Source: Rhodoblastus sp963736175 (GTDB lineage Bacteria; Pseudomonadota; Alphaproteobacteria; Rhizobiales; Beijerinckiaceae). From it: a DNA stretch of 64,000 nucleotides. The stretch covers positions 260,511 to 324,510 of the forward strand of contig CAVTNU010000005.1 in NCBI GenBank assembly GCA_963736175.1. The letters run 5' to 3'. How positions within the stretch are numbered: the first letter of the stretch is position 1; each line of letters starts with the position of its first letter. The position numbers and the translations under genes are program-made. The notes below the pieces were generated by a model that was not told the origin of the DNA, did not search any database, and worked only from the letters and a program-made list of their open reading frames with translations. Shown in pieces: positions 44,822-53,865 of the stretch.

Positions 44822-47264
44822 CGGCTCCGCACTTTGGAAATTCGCCTCGCACGCTCTGCTGACTTTGTTGTTGATGTTCTGCGTGGCGGGTCCCGCGCGC
44901 GCCGAGGACGAGCGCAAGAACCTCCAGCTCGAAGTTTTTATCAACGACGTTCCCGCGCATATGATCGGTGCGTTCGTGCTTATTGGCGGCACGCGTCTGG
45001 GCGCTACGCGCAACGAATTGGAGGAGGTCGGCCTGCATATCGGGCGCAGCCTGGGCGCGAACGATTTTGTCTGGCTCGATACGGTTCCCCAGCTCGAATA
45101 TCGTTACGACGAACCAGGCCAGCGCGTTTATTTCAAGGTCGACAATGGGTTGCGCACGGGCCGCGTCTACGATTTGTCTGACGCGAGCAGAAGGGCTGTG
45201 CGCGCCCGTTCCGACTGGAGCGCCTTGCTCAATTACGACGTGGTCGGCGCCGGCGCGACAGCCAATAATTTCACGCGATTTTCTTATTCTGGCGCCTCAG
45301 CCACGTTCGACGCGCGCGCCATTTCGCCCTATGGCGTGCTCGAACAGACGGCGATCGTCCGCGAAGGGCCTTACGGCGTTTCAACCTTTTTGCGTCTCGA
45401 CACCTATGTTCAGCACGCCGATCAGGACAGCATGATCAATTATCGGGCCGGCGACCTCGTCAGCAATTCCTTCGCCTGGACGCGTTCGATCCGCATCGGC
45501 GGCTTTCAGGCGCAGCGCGATTTCACGCTTCGGCCAGATCTCATCACCGCGCCCCTGCCCACGCTGGGCGCGACGGCCGCCGTGCCTTCCACCGCCGATC
45601 TATACATCAACAATGTGAAGACCTTCTCGCAGGAAGTCGCGCCTGGCCCGTTCAGCCTCAACAATATTCCCTCCATTTCCGGCTCCGGCAACGCCCAACT
45701 CGTTTTGCGCGATTCCTCCGGCAATGAAACAAAAGTCTCGGCGCCATTTTACACCTCCGCCAATCTGCTGGCGCAGGGCAAAATGGACTGGTCGCTCGAG
45801 GCGGGCCTGCCGCGCCTCTCCTATGGCGCCGAAAATGATTCGTACCTGCGCGCGCCGGTGGGCTCGGCGAGTCTGCGCGGGGGCATTTTCGACTGGCTCA
45901 CCGGCCAGGCGCACGCCGAAGGCGGCGCTGGACTGCTCAACGGCGGATTGGGCGCGGCGTTCAACATATTCAATCGGGGCGCGCTGTCGCTGGCCGGCAG
46001 TTTCAGCCACAGCCCCGAGGGAAATGGCGCCCAGGGCTATCTCGCCTTCGAGACGAGCCTTGGCCCCTTGTTCATCGCCATGAGCTCGCAGCATACATTC
46101 GGGACTTTTGACGATCTGGCCTCGGTCACATCGAGGCTGTCGGCGGCGTTGTCCCAAGCGCCGGGAATGCCCGGTTATATGGGGATAATTGGCGTCAACA
46201 ATACGTTCTGGTCGAACATCTATTCCGGCGGTCTGCCGATCTACTCCGACGGTCGACCACCTCGTCAGATTGACCGCATTTCGATCGGCGCGCCGTTGCC
46301 CTTCGACCGGAAGTCGAACGTCAGCGCGGCGCTGGTGAATTACTTAACCGATTCGGCCGGGCGCTCGCTGATCGCTCAAGCGACTTATTCCCGCATGATG
46401 CCCTATGACGCCTCGCTGTTCGCCACCGCGTTTCATGACTTCGGCGTTTCCAGGAACACCGGAATTGTGGTCGGATTCTCCATCCCGCTCGGCAAGGGCA
46501 TTACCGCCTCGAGCAATTATTCGGGCGGAGCGGGTGGAGCCAATTTCGTCAGCGACGTCAGCCGTCCATTGGGACCCGAGCGCGGCGATTTCGGTTGGCG
46601 CGTCCAGGATGGAGAGGGGGCTTCGCCCTATCGCAGCGCCGAACTTTCCGCGCGGACGGGATTTGGGGTTGTCAGGCTGAACGCGACGCAAGCCTTCAAG
46701 AACGCCGGCGCAAGCATCGATCTGCGCGGTTCGTTGATCGAAGCGGGCGGCTCGGTTTTCGCCGCCGATTGGGTGGACGACGGGTTTGCCGTGGTGAAGA
46801 GCGGCGCGCCGAATCTGCGTGTGTTTAATGAAAACAGGCCCATCGGCGAGACCAACGATTCCGGAATGCTGCTTGTGCCGTCTTTGCGCTCCTATTCGCC
46901 CAACCATCTGACCGTCGATCCCACCAATCTGCCGGTCGACGCGGAAATCGTCAAATCGAACGACGCCGTCGCGCCAGCCGATCATGGCGGAATCATTGTC
47001 GACTTCGCGGTGAAAAACAATTCCGACGCCGCCCTGGCGGTCTTCCGCCTCTCCGACGGTTCGTTCATTCCCGCCGGCGCTGTCGGCAAGCTCGACGGCG
47101 GCGAGGAATTCGTCATCGGCTATGACGGGCAGGCTTTTCTCAAGGGCCTCCATGAGTCCAATCAAGCGGCGATCGACTATATGGGCAAGACCTGCAAGGC
47201 GATCTTTCCCTTCGCGCCCAACCCCGGCGCGCAGGTGCGCCTGGGCCCGATCCCATGCCAGTAA
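44805..47264 (+). CDS. Outer-membrane usher protein (fimbrial biogenesis)
   Basis: An 819-residue outer-membrane pore that assembles the pilus. The ATG at 44805 begins the signal peptide ALLTLLLMFCVAGPARA; the longer frame is a shadow of the chaperone gene. The N-terminal domain begins LQLEVFINDVPAHMIGAFVL; the plug/barrel region includes PLPTLGATAAVPSTADLYINNVKTFSQEVAPGPF, and the C-terminal part LTVDPTNLPVDAEI with GGEEFVIGYDGQAFLKGL. This matches the archaic (sigma/Csu) ushers. The end is only three bases from a convergent SCPU gene. Confidence 0.9.
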   Translation: MRSRPSGSALWKFASHALLTLLLMFCVAGPARAEDERKNLQLEVFINDVPAHMIGAFVLIGGTRLGATRNELEEVGLHIGRSLGANDFVWLDTVPQLEYRYDEPGQRVYFKVDNGLRTGRVYDLSDASRRAVRARSDWSALLNYDVVGAGATANNFTRFSYSGASATFDARAISPYGVLEQTAIVREGPYGVSTFLRLDTYVQHADQDSMINYRAGDLVSNSFAWTRSIRIGGFQAQRDFTLRPDLITAPLPTLGATAAVPSTADLYINNVKTFSQEVAPGPFSLNNIPSISGSGNAQLVLRDSSGNETKVSAPFYTSANLLAQGKMDWSLEAGLPRLSYGAENDSYLRAPVGSASLRGGIFDWLTGQAHAEGGAGLLNGGLGAAFNIFNRGALSLAGSFSHSPEGNGAQGYLAFETSLGPLFIAMSSQHTFGTFDDLASVTSRLSAALSQAPGMPGYMGIIGVNNTFWSNIYSGGLPIYSDGRPPRQIDRISIGAPLPFDRKSNVSAALVNYLTDSAGRSLIAQATYSRMMPYDASLFATAFHDFGVSRNTGIVVGFSIPLGKGITASSNYSGGAGGANFVSDVSRPLGPERGDFGWRVQDGEGASPYRSAELSARTGFGVVRLNATQAFKNAGASIDLRGSLIEAGGSVFAADWVDDGFAVVKSGAPNLRVFNENRPIGETNDSGMLLVPSLRSYSPNHLTVDPTNLPVDAEIVKSNDAVAPADHGGIIVDFAVKNNSDAALAVFRLSDGSFIPAGAVGKLDGGEEFVIGYDGQAFLKGLHESNQAAIDYMGKTCKAIFPFAPNPGAQVRLGPIPCQ

Positions 47265-47267
47265 CAT

Positions 47268-48278
47268 TCAGAACGTGACGGTCATCACCACCGTATCGGT
47301 AAACGTTCCCGCCGCGGGCGCGGTCTGCGAGGGAACCTGGCCGTAGACGGTATAGGTCTGACCGACGCCCGTACCCGTTCCCAGCGCGCAGGTTGACGCG
47401 CCGCTCGTACAACTTGAATTGGCTGTGTTCGTCTTCCAACTCAATGTGTGCCCGGAATTCGTGTAGAGGCCATAGTTGACGTAATGGCCGGTTGCGCCGA
47501 GCTGCATGCGTCTTTGCGCGCCGCTGGCGTTCTGGCCATTGTCGAGGCCGATGGAATAAGGCGCGCCATTGGTGCATTGGGCGGTGATTGTCGCCGTCGA
47601 TGCGATGCTTGACGCAATCGATGTTCCGGTTGAACCGAAATTTAGAGGGCCGGCGGAGACCGTGCAATTGACGCCGACCGTCGCATTGAGGTTGAACGCC
47701 CAGCGCGTCAAGGTTCCAGAGGAATAGATGGAGCTGGCGCAGGTTCCCGCCGTGTTGTAGGCGTAATTTCCCGCGACATTGGATCCGGTAAAACTCGCGG
47801 CGTAAGAGCCCGAAGCGGTGGTCGACTGGCCGGCGGAGATCAAGGCGTAAAGCGTGTAGCTGTTGTTGGCGGAACCGCCAGAACCAAGCGGAACGCTGAT
47901 CGACCAACCGGTCGCGCCATAGGGGCCCGTTCCCGAACATCCCCCGCCCCAATAAGAGCCGATTTCCTGGGTGTAGCCGCTATCGGAATAAAAATCGAAA
48001 TTGAGGTTATTGCCGCCCGAATGCATCTGCCGGCAGCCTCCGCTGTCGGCGCCGGAAATGCTGACGCAAAAAAGCACGGTCTTGTTCGCCGTTCCGCTGC
48101 AATTGAGCGTGAGGGAGGCGGTTGTCGCGACGGCCGCGCCTGATAAAACATTGACGGTTCCCCAGTTCAAGCCCGTCATCGAGGCCGAACAGCTTTGCGC
48201 GGACACGGCGCAGGGCGACAATAGGAAAGCCACAATCGCAAGCGGAAGGCCAAGATCAATCGCGCGCATTCTGTCCAA
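47268..48278 (-). CDS. Two-domain SCPU protein, candidate tip adhesin
   Basis: A 336-residue secreted protein on the strand opposite to its chaperone and usher. Signal peptide at ~1-27 (LPLAIVAFLLSPCAVSA). Two SCPU domains follow: residues ~30-190 (TLNCSGTANKTVLFCVSISG) and ~195-336 (VNCTVSAGPLNFGS, ending TFTDTVVMTVTF). Two-domain SCPU proteins serve as tip adhesins in archaic pili such as CsuE. Eight or more cysteines suggest several disulfides. The opposite orientation is unusual, and regulation is probably separate. Confidence 0.78.
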   Translation of the reverse strand: MDRMRAIDLGLPLAIVAFLLSPCAVSAQSCSASMTGLNWGTVNVLSGAAVATTASLTLNCSGTANKTVLFCVSISGADSGGCRQMHSGGNNLNFDFYSDSGYTQEIGSYWGGGCSGTGPYGATGWSISVPLGSGGSANNSYTLYALISAGQSTTASGSYAASFTGSNVAGNYAYNTAGTCASSIYSSGTLTRWAFNLNATVGVNCTVSAGPLNFGSTGTSIASSIASTATITAQCTNGAPYSIGLDNGQNASGAQRRMQLGATGHYVNYGLYTNSGHTLSWKTNTANSSCTSGASTCALGTGTGVGQTYTVYGQVPSQTAPAAGTFTDTVVMTVTF

Positions 48279-48391
48279 TGATCCGTTGTCGACACGGCGT
48301 CCGAATGTGGACTGAGCAATGAATTAGCGCCGAACCCGAAATTTTCAAAATTGAAAGCAAATCAAGTTCGATTTGAGGACATGGCGCCGAT

Positions 48392-48562
48392 TCACTTTGG
48401 GAAATAGGCTTCCAGAATGCGCCGGTAAATCGCGTTCAAGCGGTTGATGTCGGCGAGCGCGACGCGTTCGTCGATTTTGCGCATGATTTGGCCGACAAGG
48501 CCAAATTACAGCGCTTCTCAATGATTGGCGATGAACCGCGCGCCCGCTTCGCCGCCCGGCCT
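48392..48562 (-). pseudogene. Relic of a second dapE 3' end
   Basis: Directly after the pbp1A stop, 57 codons on the minus strand can be aligned without gaps to the last 54 codons of dapE. Conserved runs are GG...ARFI, FGLVGQ, KIDER, ADI, AIY and YF, about 29 of 54 identities, and the stop positions coincide. Two in-frame nonsense codons (TGA and TAA, 15 and 19 codons from the left end) and replacement of the metal-ligand His (TMHKIDE becomes IMRKIDE) show it is dead. It lies in the opposite orientation to intact dapE. The rest of the second dapE copy is absent. Confidence 0.75.
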
Positions 48563-50923
48563 TCACCCGCCGAACAGCTTCTCGAAAATGTTCTTCTCCG
48601 CGGCGCGCGGACGCATGGCTTGGGCCGGCGGCGCGTCGGGAATATCCTGCGGCGGCAAATCGTCGTCGAGATTGTCGGCCGGCGCGCCCGAACGCGGATA
48701 CGAACGCGCCATCCCGTCGGCCCCGGCGCGGTTGATGACCATCGGCTGCGAGGGATCGCTGGTGTCGAGTTTCGGCAACGGCCTGACGTTGGCCGGCGCC
48801 GATTCGCCTTGGCTGCCCGGCGCGACAAAGCCCGCCAGCGCGCCCGCCGGCGAGAGGCCGGCCACGTCGGGCGACGCCGCCGAGCGCCAGACGCCCGAGG
48901 GCAGAGCGGCGACCGGAACGCCGCGCAGGGCGTCGCGCATGAAGCGGCTCCAGATTTCCACCGGCAGATTGGCGCCCGAGGCCTTTCTGGTCGGCGAATT
49001 GTCGTCATTGCCGAGCCAGACGCCGGCGACCAACTGGCTCGTATAGCCGACGAACCAGGCGTCGCGATAATCCTGGCTGGTGCCGGTCTTGCCCGCCGCC
49101 TGCCAGCCCGGCAGATCGGCCTTTTTCGCCGTGCCTATCTGCAGCGTCTGCTCCAGCATCTCGTTCATCATCGCCACATATTGCGGCTCGATCAGACGGC
49201 CGTTGCTTGACCCCTTGCGGGCGTAGAGCAATTTGCCGTCGGCGGTGCGCACCTTGGTGATGACATGGGGCTGCACGCCGATGCCGCCGTTGGCGAAGGG
49301 CGTGTAAGCGGCGACCAGCTCCAGCGGCGAAACCTCGGACGTGCCCAGCGCGATCGAGGCGTTGGCCTGCAGATCGGACGATATGCCCAGACGATGCGCG
49401 GTATTGGCGACGGCCTTGGGGCCGACCTCGACGCCGAGCCGCACCGCCACGGTGTTGAGGGACAGGGCGAGCGCCCTGGTCAGCGTCACCGGGCCGAAAT
49501 ATTCGTGGCTGGCGTTTTCCGGCTGCCAGCCGCGGATATTGATCGGCGCGTCCTCGCGCACGCTGTCGGGCGTCAAGCCGTGCTCCAGCGCCGTCAGATA
49601 GACGAAGGGCTTGAAGGCCGAGCCGGGCTGGCGACGCGCGGAGACGGCGCGGTTGAACTGGCTGTCCTCGTAATTGCGGCCGCCAACCAGCGCCCTGATC
49701 GCGCCGTTGGGGTCGAGCGCGACCAGCGCGCCCTGCGCCACGCCGAACTTCGCGCCCTTCTTGGTCAGCTCCTCGGTCAGCGCCCGCTCGGCGGCGCCTT
49801 GCATATTCGGATCGATCGTCGTGGTGACGACGATATCCTCGTCGATCGCGCCGACATTGTCGTCGAGCACGTCCATCACGTAATCGGCGGCGTAATTGAT
49901 CGAACCGGCGCCGTGCTCGCTGACCGCCTGCGCCGGCCGGGCCAGCGCCAGCTTGGCCATCGCCTCGGTGATGTGGCCCTCCTGGGCCATGGCGGTGATG
50001 ACCTGCGCGGCGCGCTCGGTCGCCGCGTCCGGATTGTGGTTGGGCGCCAGTTTCGACGGCGCTTTCATCAGTCCGGCCAGCACGGCCGCTTCCTGCAAGG
50101 TGACGGCTCTGGCCGAATGGCCGAAATATTTCTGCGCCGCCGCGTCGACGCCATAAGCGCCCGAGCCGAAATAGACCCGGTTGAGATAGAGTTCGAGGAT
50201 CTGATCCTTGGAATATCTATGCTCCAGCCAGAGCGCCAGAATGGCCTCCTGAATCTTGCGCGAGAACGTGCGCTCCTGCGTCAGGAACAGGTTCTTGGCC
50301 AATTGCTGGGTCAGCGTCGAGCCGCCCTGCATGGCCCCATGCCCGATGGCGTTGCGCGCCAACGCGCGAACGACGCCGAGCGGATCGATGCCCCAATGCG
50401 AGTAGAAACGCCGATCCTCGATGGCGATGAAGGCTTTCGGCAGATAGGGCGGCAGTTCGGTCAGATAAATCGCCGCCCCGCCGGTGTCGCCGCGATTGGC
50501 CAGCAGGGAGCCGTCGAGACCGAGAATGGCGATATTGGGCGGGCGTTTGGGAATGGCGAGCTGATCGATACGGGGAAGCTGCGAGCCATAATAGAAAATC
50601 AGACCGGCGCCGCCGATGGCGCCCCAGACGCCCAAGACGAACATCCAGTAAAACAGCCGACCGATCAGCGACCGGCGCCGGCGACGGGCGGCGCGGCGCG
50701 GGCGGGGTTCGTCGTCGTTTCCGGCGGCCCTGGAGCGCGTCGTCTTTTCGCTTTTCTGCGCCCGCGCCACCGGTTTCTTCCTTGGTTCGACGGCTATGCG
50801 CGGGCTGACGTCCACATCGAAATTGGGCTCGATCCGTTCGCGCCCGCGCCAGAACGCGCCGCCTTCGCCCGCGGAAGTCCCGAAGGTCGGCTCTTTTCTG
50901 CCGCCGGACCTTTTACCTGCCAT
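48563..50923 (-). CDS. mrcA: Penicillin-binding protein 1A (class A)
   Basis: Bifunctional peptidoglycan glycosyltransferase and transpeptidase; 786 residues. A basic cytoplasmic N-terminus (~80 residues) precedes one transmembrane helix (~88-112). The GT51 domain has IAIEDRRFYSHWGIDP, GGSTLTQQLAKNLFL and RKIQEAILALWLE. The transpeptidase domain has the SxxK motif in QPGSAFKPFVY and KTG in AAGKTGTSQDYRDAWFVGYT. The C-terminal ~110 residues are Pro/Ala-rich and low-complexity. Divergent from dnaN. Confidence 0.93.
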   Translation of the reverse strand: MAGKRSGGRKEPTFGTSAGEGGAFWRGRERIEPNFDVDVSPRIAVEPRKKPVARAQKSEKTTRSRAAGNDDEPRPRRAARRRRRSLIGRLFYWMFVLGVWGAIGGAGLIFYYGSQLPRIDQLAIPKRPPNIAILGLDGSLLANRGDTGGAAIYLTELPPYLPKAFIAIEDRRFYSHWGIDPLGVVRALARNAIGHGAMQGGSTLTQQLAKNLFLTQERTFSRKIQEAILALWLEHRYSKDQILELYLNRVYFGSGAYGVDAAAQKYFGHSARAVTLQEAAVLAGLMKAPSKLAPNHNPDAATERAAQVITAMAQEGHITEAMAKLALARPAQAVSEHGAGSINYAADYVMDVLDDNVGAIDEDIVVTTTIDPNMQGAAERALTEELTKKGAKFGVAQGALVALDPNGAIRALVGGRNYEDSQFNRAVSARRQPGSAFKPFVYLTALEHGLTPDSVREDAPINIRGWQPENASHEYFGPVTLTRALALSLNTVAVRLGVEVGPKAVANTAHRLGISSDLQANASIALGTSEVSPLELVAAYTPFANGGIGVQPHVITKVRTADGKLLYARKGSSNGRLIEPQYVAMMNEMLEQTLQIGTAKKADLPGWQAAGKTGTSQDYRDAWFVGYTSQLVAGVWLGNDDNSPTRKASGANLPVEIWSRFMRDALRGVPVAALPSGVWRSAASPDVAGLSPAGALAGFVAPGSQGESAPANVRPLPKLDTSDPSQPMVINRAGADGMARSYPRSGAPADNLDDDLPPQDIPDAPPAQAMRPRAAEKNIFEKLFGG

Positions 50924-51178
50924 GATTGTCGCCGTTTTCGCGCCGCGTCGGCGCCTTTGTCGTGGTGCGCGCCTTGTCCACCCTAAAATGGGCCGATTAA
51001 GGGCCGGTTAAACTTAAAATGCGCCCGCCCTCCCCTTCCGCGTCCGGCGCAAATCCTGTAGATCGCTGTGCTGAAAGCCGGCCCGTGGCTTGCGCTTTCG
51101 CGCGCGTCGCGTCAAAGTGCGCCCCCCGCAAGGCGCGCGCCCCGCGCAAACGTCAAAAAAACACCGGATCGCCGTCCC

Positions 51179-52297
51179 ATGAAAGTTACGCTCGAGAGAT
51201 CGGCTCTGCTCAAATCGCTCGGCCACGTGCATCGCGTCGTCGAGCGCCGCAACACGATCCCGATCCTGTCCAACGTGCTGCTGCAGGCGAGCGGCTCGGG
51301 CCTGCAACTCAAGGCGACCGATCTCGATCTCGAAATTACCGAGACCGCTCCGGCGGACATCGGAACCGCCGGGGCGACCACCCTGCCGGCCCATACGCTC
51401 TACGACATCGTGCGCAAACTGCCGGACGGCGCGCAAGTCTCGCTCGAAACCAGCGGCGAAACCGGCCAATTGCTGCTGCGTTCTGGGCGTTCGCGCTTTA
51501 ATCTGCAGTCCTTGCCGGAAAGCGACTTTCCCGATCTCGCCGCCGAGGATCTGAGCCACAAATTTAAATTGCCGGCGGGCGAGCTGAAGAAGCTGATCGA
51601 CAAGACCCAGTTCGCCATTTCGAACGAGGAAACCCGCTATTATCTCAACGGCATTTTCCTGCATGTGGCGGATGTCGACGGCCACGCCATGCTGCGCGCC
51701 GTCGCCACCGACGGCCATAGGCTGGCGCGTCTGGAAACCGCCGCGCCGGCGGGCGCCAACGGCATGCCGGGCGTCATCGTGCCGCGCAAGGCGGTCAGCG
51801 AAGTGCAAAAACTGATCGAGGACCCGACGACGGACGTCGCCATCGAACTGTCGACGACGAAAATCCGCTTCGTCATTGGCGACGTGACATTGACCTCGAA
51901 GCTGATCGACGGCACCTTCCCCGATTACGCGCGGGTCATTCCGGCCAACAACGACAAGTTTCTCACCGTCGAGCGCGGCGATTTCCAGGCGGCGGTCGAT
52001 CGCGTCTCGACCATTTCCTCGGAGCGCGGCCGCGCCGTCAAACTGTCCGTCGCCGATGGAAAATTGACGCTGTCGGTGACCAACCCGGATTCAGGCTCGG
52101 CGACCGAAGAGCTTGAGGTCGACTATAACGCCGCCCCGCTCGAAATCGGCTTCAACGCCCGCTACCTGCTCGACATCGCTCAACAGCTCGACAGCGACAC
52201 GGCCTTGTTCAAGCTGAACGATCCGGGCTCGCCGACCATTGTCCAGGACCGCGACGGCGCCAGCGCGCTCTATGTGCTGATGCCGATGCGCGTGTAA
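51179..52297 (+). CDS. dnaN: DNA polymerase III beta subunit (sliding clamp)
   Basis: Ring-shaped processivity clamp, 372 residues from the ATG at 51179 (MKVTLERSALLKSLGHV). Diagnostic segments are RRNTIPILSNVLLQA, YYLNGIFLH, VATDGHRLARLE, and the C-terminal ALYVLMPMRV. The upstream in-frame extension to 51068 is Arg/Pro-rich and not part of the protein. dnaA and recF are not adjacent, so this is not next to the usual dnaA-dnaN-recF arrangement. Confidence 0.95.
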   Translation: MKVTLERSALLKSLGHVHRVVERRNTIPILSNVLLQASGSGLQLKATDLDLEITETAPADIGTAGATTLPAHTLYDIVRKLPDGAQVSLETSGETGQLLLRSGRSRFNLQSLPESDFPDLAAEDLSHKFKLPAGELKKLIDKTQFAISNEETRYYLNGIFLHVADVDGHAMLRAVATDGHRLARLETAAPAGANGMPGVIVPRKAVSEVQKLIEDPTTDVAIELSTTKIRFVIGDVTLTSKLIDGTFPDYARVIPANNDKFLTVERGDFQAAVDRVSTISSERGRAVKLSVADGKLTLSVTNPDSGSATEELEVDYNAAPLEIGFNARYLLDIAQQLDSDTALFKLNDPGSPTIVQDRDGASALYVLMPMRV

Positions 52298-52343
52298 ATC
52301 GGATAACGAGCCTGCAAGTCCGTCAACCTTCGACGACCCGTCC

Positions 52344-52799
52344 CTACTCCAGCGCCTTGCTCAGGAACCGCCGCGCCGCGCCGGGCGGAAAATTGTCGAG
52401 CTGGCCGAAGGCGGCGAAACCGCAGCGCCGGTAAAATTCTTCCGCGCCCGGATCGAACGTGTCGAGATAAAGCCCGACGCAGTTCTTCTCTCGCGCGAAA
52501 TCCTCCGCGCGGCGCAGCAACGCGCGGCCGAGGCCGCGTCCACGCCACTCCGGACGCACGAAGAAATGGCGGATATAGAGCCAGCGCCAATGGATGAGGC
52601 CGTTCAGAGCGCCGGCCAGACCGCCGCCCGGCGTGAAAGCCCCCAGCGAAAACGGCGTTTCGTCGCGCCGGCCGAAATGGGCCGTGGCTTCGGCCAATTC
52701 CGCCGCGATTTCGTGCGAAAAGCTTGCCTCCGCGCCTTCCGCGCACGTAAACGAAAGCGGCGGATCGCCCTCTTCGGATCGGGATATGGTCAAGGACAT
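52344..52799 (-). CDS. GNAT-family N-acetyltransferase
   Basis: A 151-residue acetyl-CoA-dependent acyltransferase. The acetyl-CoA motif appears as IRHFFVRPEWRGRGLGRALLRRAEDFAREKNCVGLYLDT, and the C-terminal FYRRCGFAAFGQL is typical. The start at 52799 is preferred over the longer frame to 52880. It overlaps the start of the plus-strand gene by 14 bases in a divergent arrangement. The substrate is unknown. Confidence 0.8.
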   Translation of the reverse strand: MSLTISRSEEGDPPLSFTCAEGAEASFSHEIAAELAEATAHFGRRDETPFSLGAFTPGGGLAGALNGLIHWRWLYIRHFFVRPEWRGRGLGRALLRRAEDFAREKNCVGLYLDTFDPGAEEFYRRCGFAAFGQLDNFPPGAARRFLSKALE

Positions 52800-53808
52800 A
52801 GGTTTCTTCGTCGCAACGGGATTTGCAGCATGCGCAATCGCGCTTGGCTTGTCCATCGCGCCGGCGCGCGCCGAAGCCAATGACTGCGCGGCTCCCGCGC
52901 GCGTCGAGGCGCCGAGCGAGACTTCCCTCGCCCCGCTCGATCGCGTCGAGGATTACCGTTCGGTCCTGAAAAGCTGCCGCGCCGCCGACGGACGGAGCCG
53001 GCTGGCAATCCGCGCCATGCGGGTCGACGGCCAAGATCTGCTGCTGACGGTCGACCCGCAGCGCCTGACGAGCGAGGTCGTTCGCGCCGCCTGCTGGACC
53101 TGCGCCGAAACGGACGACGAAGCGCAAAAATCGACGCGTTTTATCGCCGCCGTCGAACGGCAGGCCGAGGCGCCGGGCAAGTTGGGCGCGGGCGCGGTCT
53201 ATTTCGACAACGCCGGGCTTGTTCACGGCCAGGGCGCGGGGTCCTTCGTCACCGGCGATCTGTGCCCCTCGCGAAAGCCGCTGGATCGCGACTTTCTCGA
53301 AAAACTCGCCGCCGCCGGACCGCATACGCCGGTCGCCCTGTCGATTTCAGGCCTCTGGATGCTGCGCCACGCCGAGGACTTCCATTGGCTGCGGGAGCAA
53401 AAGCGCAAGGGCGCGCTCGACATCAGCTTCGTCAACCATTCCTTCCGCCATCCCTATTATCCGGACCGCCCGGACGCGGAAAACTATCTGCTGGCGCCGG
53501 GATTCGACATGGACAAGGAAATCTTCGACGTCGAGCGGCTGCTGATCGCCAACGGCGAAACGCCTTCGGTCTTCTTCCGTTTTCCAGGACTGATTTCCGA
53601 CAAGGCGCTGATGCAGACGGTGCGGCGCGCGCGCCTCATTCCCCTCGGCGCCGACAGCTGGCTGGTCTTCGCCCCGCCGCTGCGCCCCGGCGCGATCATT
53701 CTGGTGCATCCCAACGGCAATGAGCCGGCGGGCCTCGGCCATTTCGCCCATTTATGGGAAAAAGGCGCCTTGCCCATGCCGTTCCGGCCGATCAATGAGG
53801 CGCCGTGA
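52786..53808 (+). CDS. Degenerate NodB-like secreted protein
   Basis: A 340-residue protein from the ATG at 52786 with a signal peptide (FFVATGFAACAIALGLSIAPARA). The second half resembles polysaccharide deacetylases: NHSFRHPYYPD with the metal-ligand His residues, FFRFPGLISDKAL, and GAIILVHPNGNEPAG near the end. However, the first NodB motif (TFDDG) is replaced by VALSISGLW, so the catalytic Asp pair is missing. It may bind rather than deacetylate a polysaccharide, or use another mechanism. Residues 35-165 have no recognised domain. Confidence 0.6.
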   Translation: MVKDIGFFVATGFAACAIALGLSIAPARAEANDCAAPARVEAPSETSLAPLDRVEDYRSVLKSCRAADGRSRLAIRAMRVDGQDLLLTVDPQRLTSEVVRAACWTCAETDDEAQKSTRFIAAVERQAEAPGKLGAGAVYFDNAGLVHGQGAGSFVTGDLCPSRKPLDRDFLEKLAAAGPHTPVALSISGLWMLRHAEDFHWLREQKRKGALDISFVNHSFRHPYYPDRPDAENYLLAPGFDMDKEIFDVERLLIANGETPSVFFRFPGLISDKALMQTVRRARLIPLGADSWLVFAPPLRPGAIILVHPNGNEPAGLGHFAHLWEKGALPMPFRPINEAP

Positions 53809-53819
53809 AGCCAACAAAA

Positions 53820-53840
53820 AGGCCAGCGCGAGGCTGGCCT
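53820..53840 (-). terminator. Rho-independent terminator of rpmF
   Basis: An 8-bp stem (AGGCCAGC/GCTGGCCT) with a five-base loop is followed, on the minus strand, by TTTTTGTTGG, so it should end rpmF transcription. It may also act on the convergent NodB-like gene. Confidence 0.8.
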
Positions 53841-53865
53841 GTTCGATGCGGCGATGGCAAGACGA

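Noticed and set aside
49265..50986. 573-codon plus-strand open frame across pbp1A
   Set aside because: Antisense shadow of a fully conserved penicillin-binding protein.
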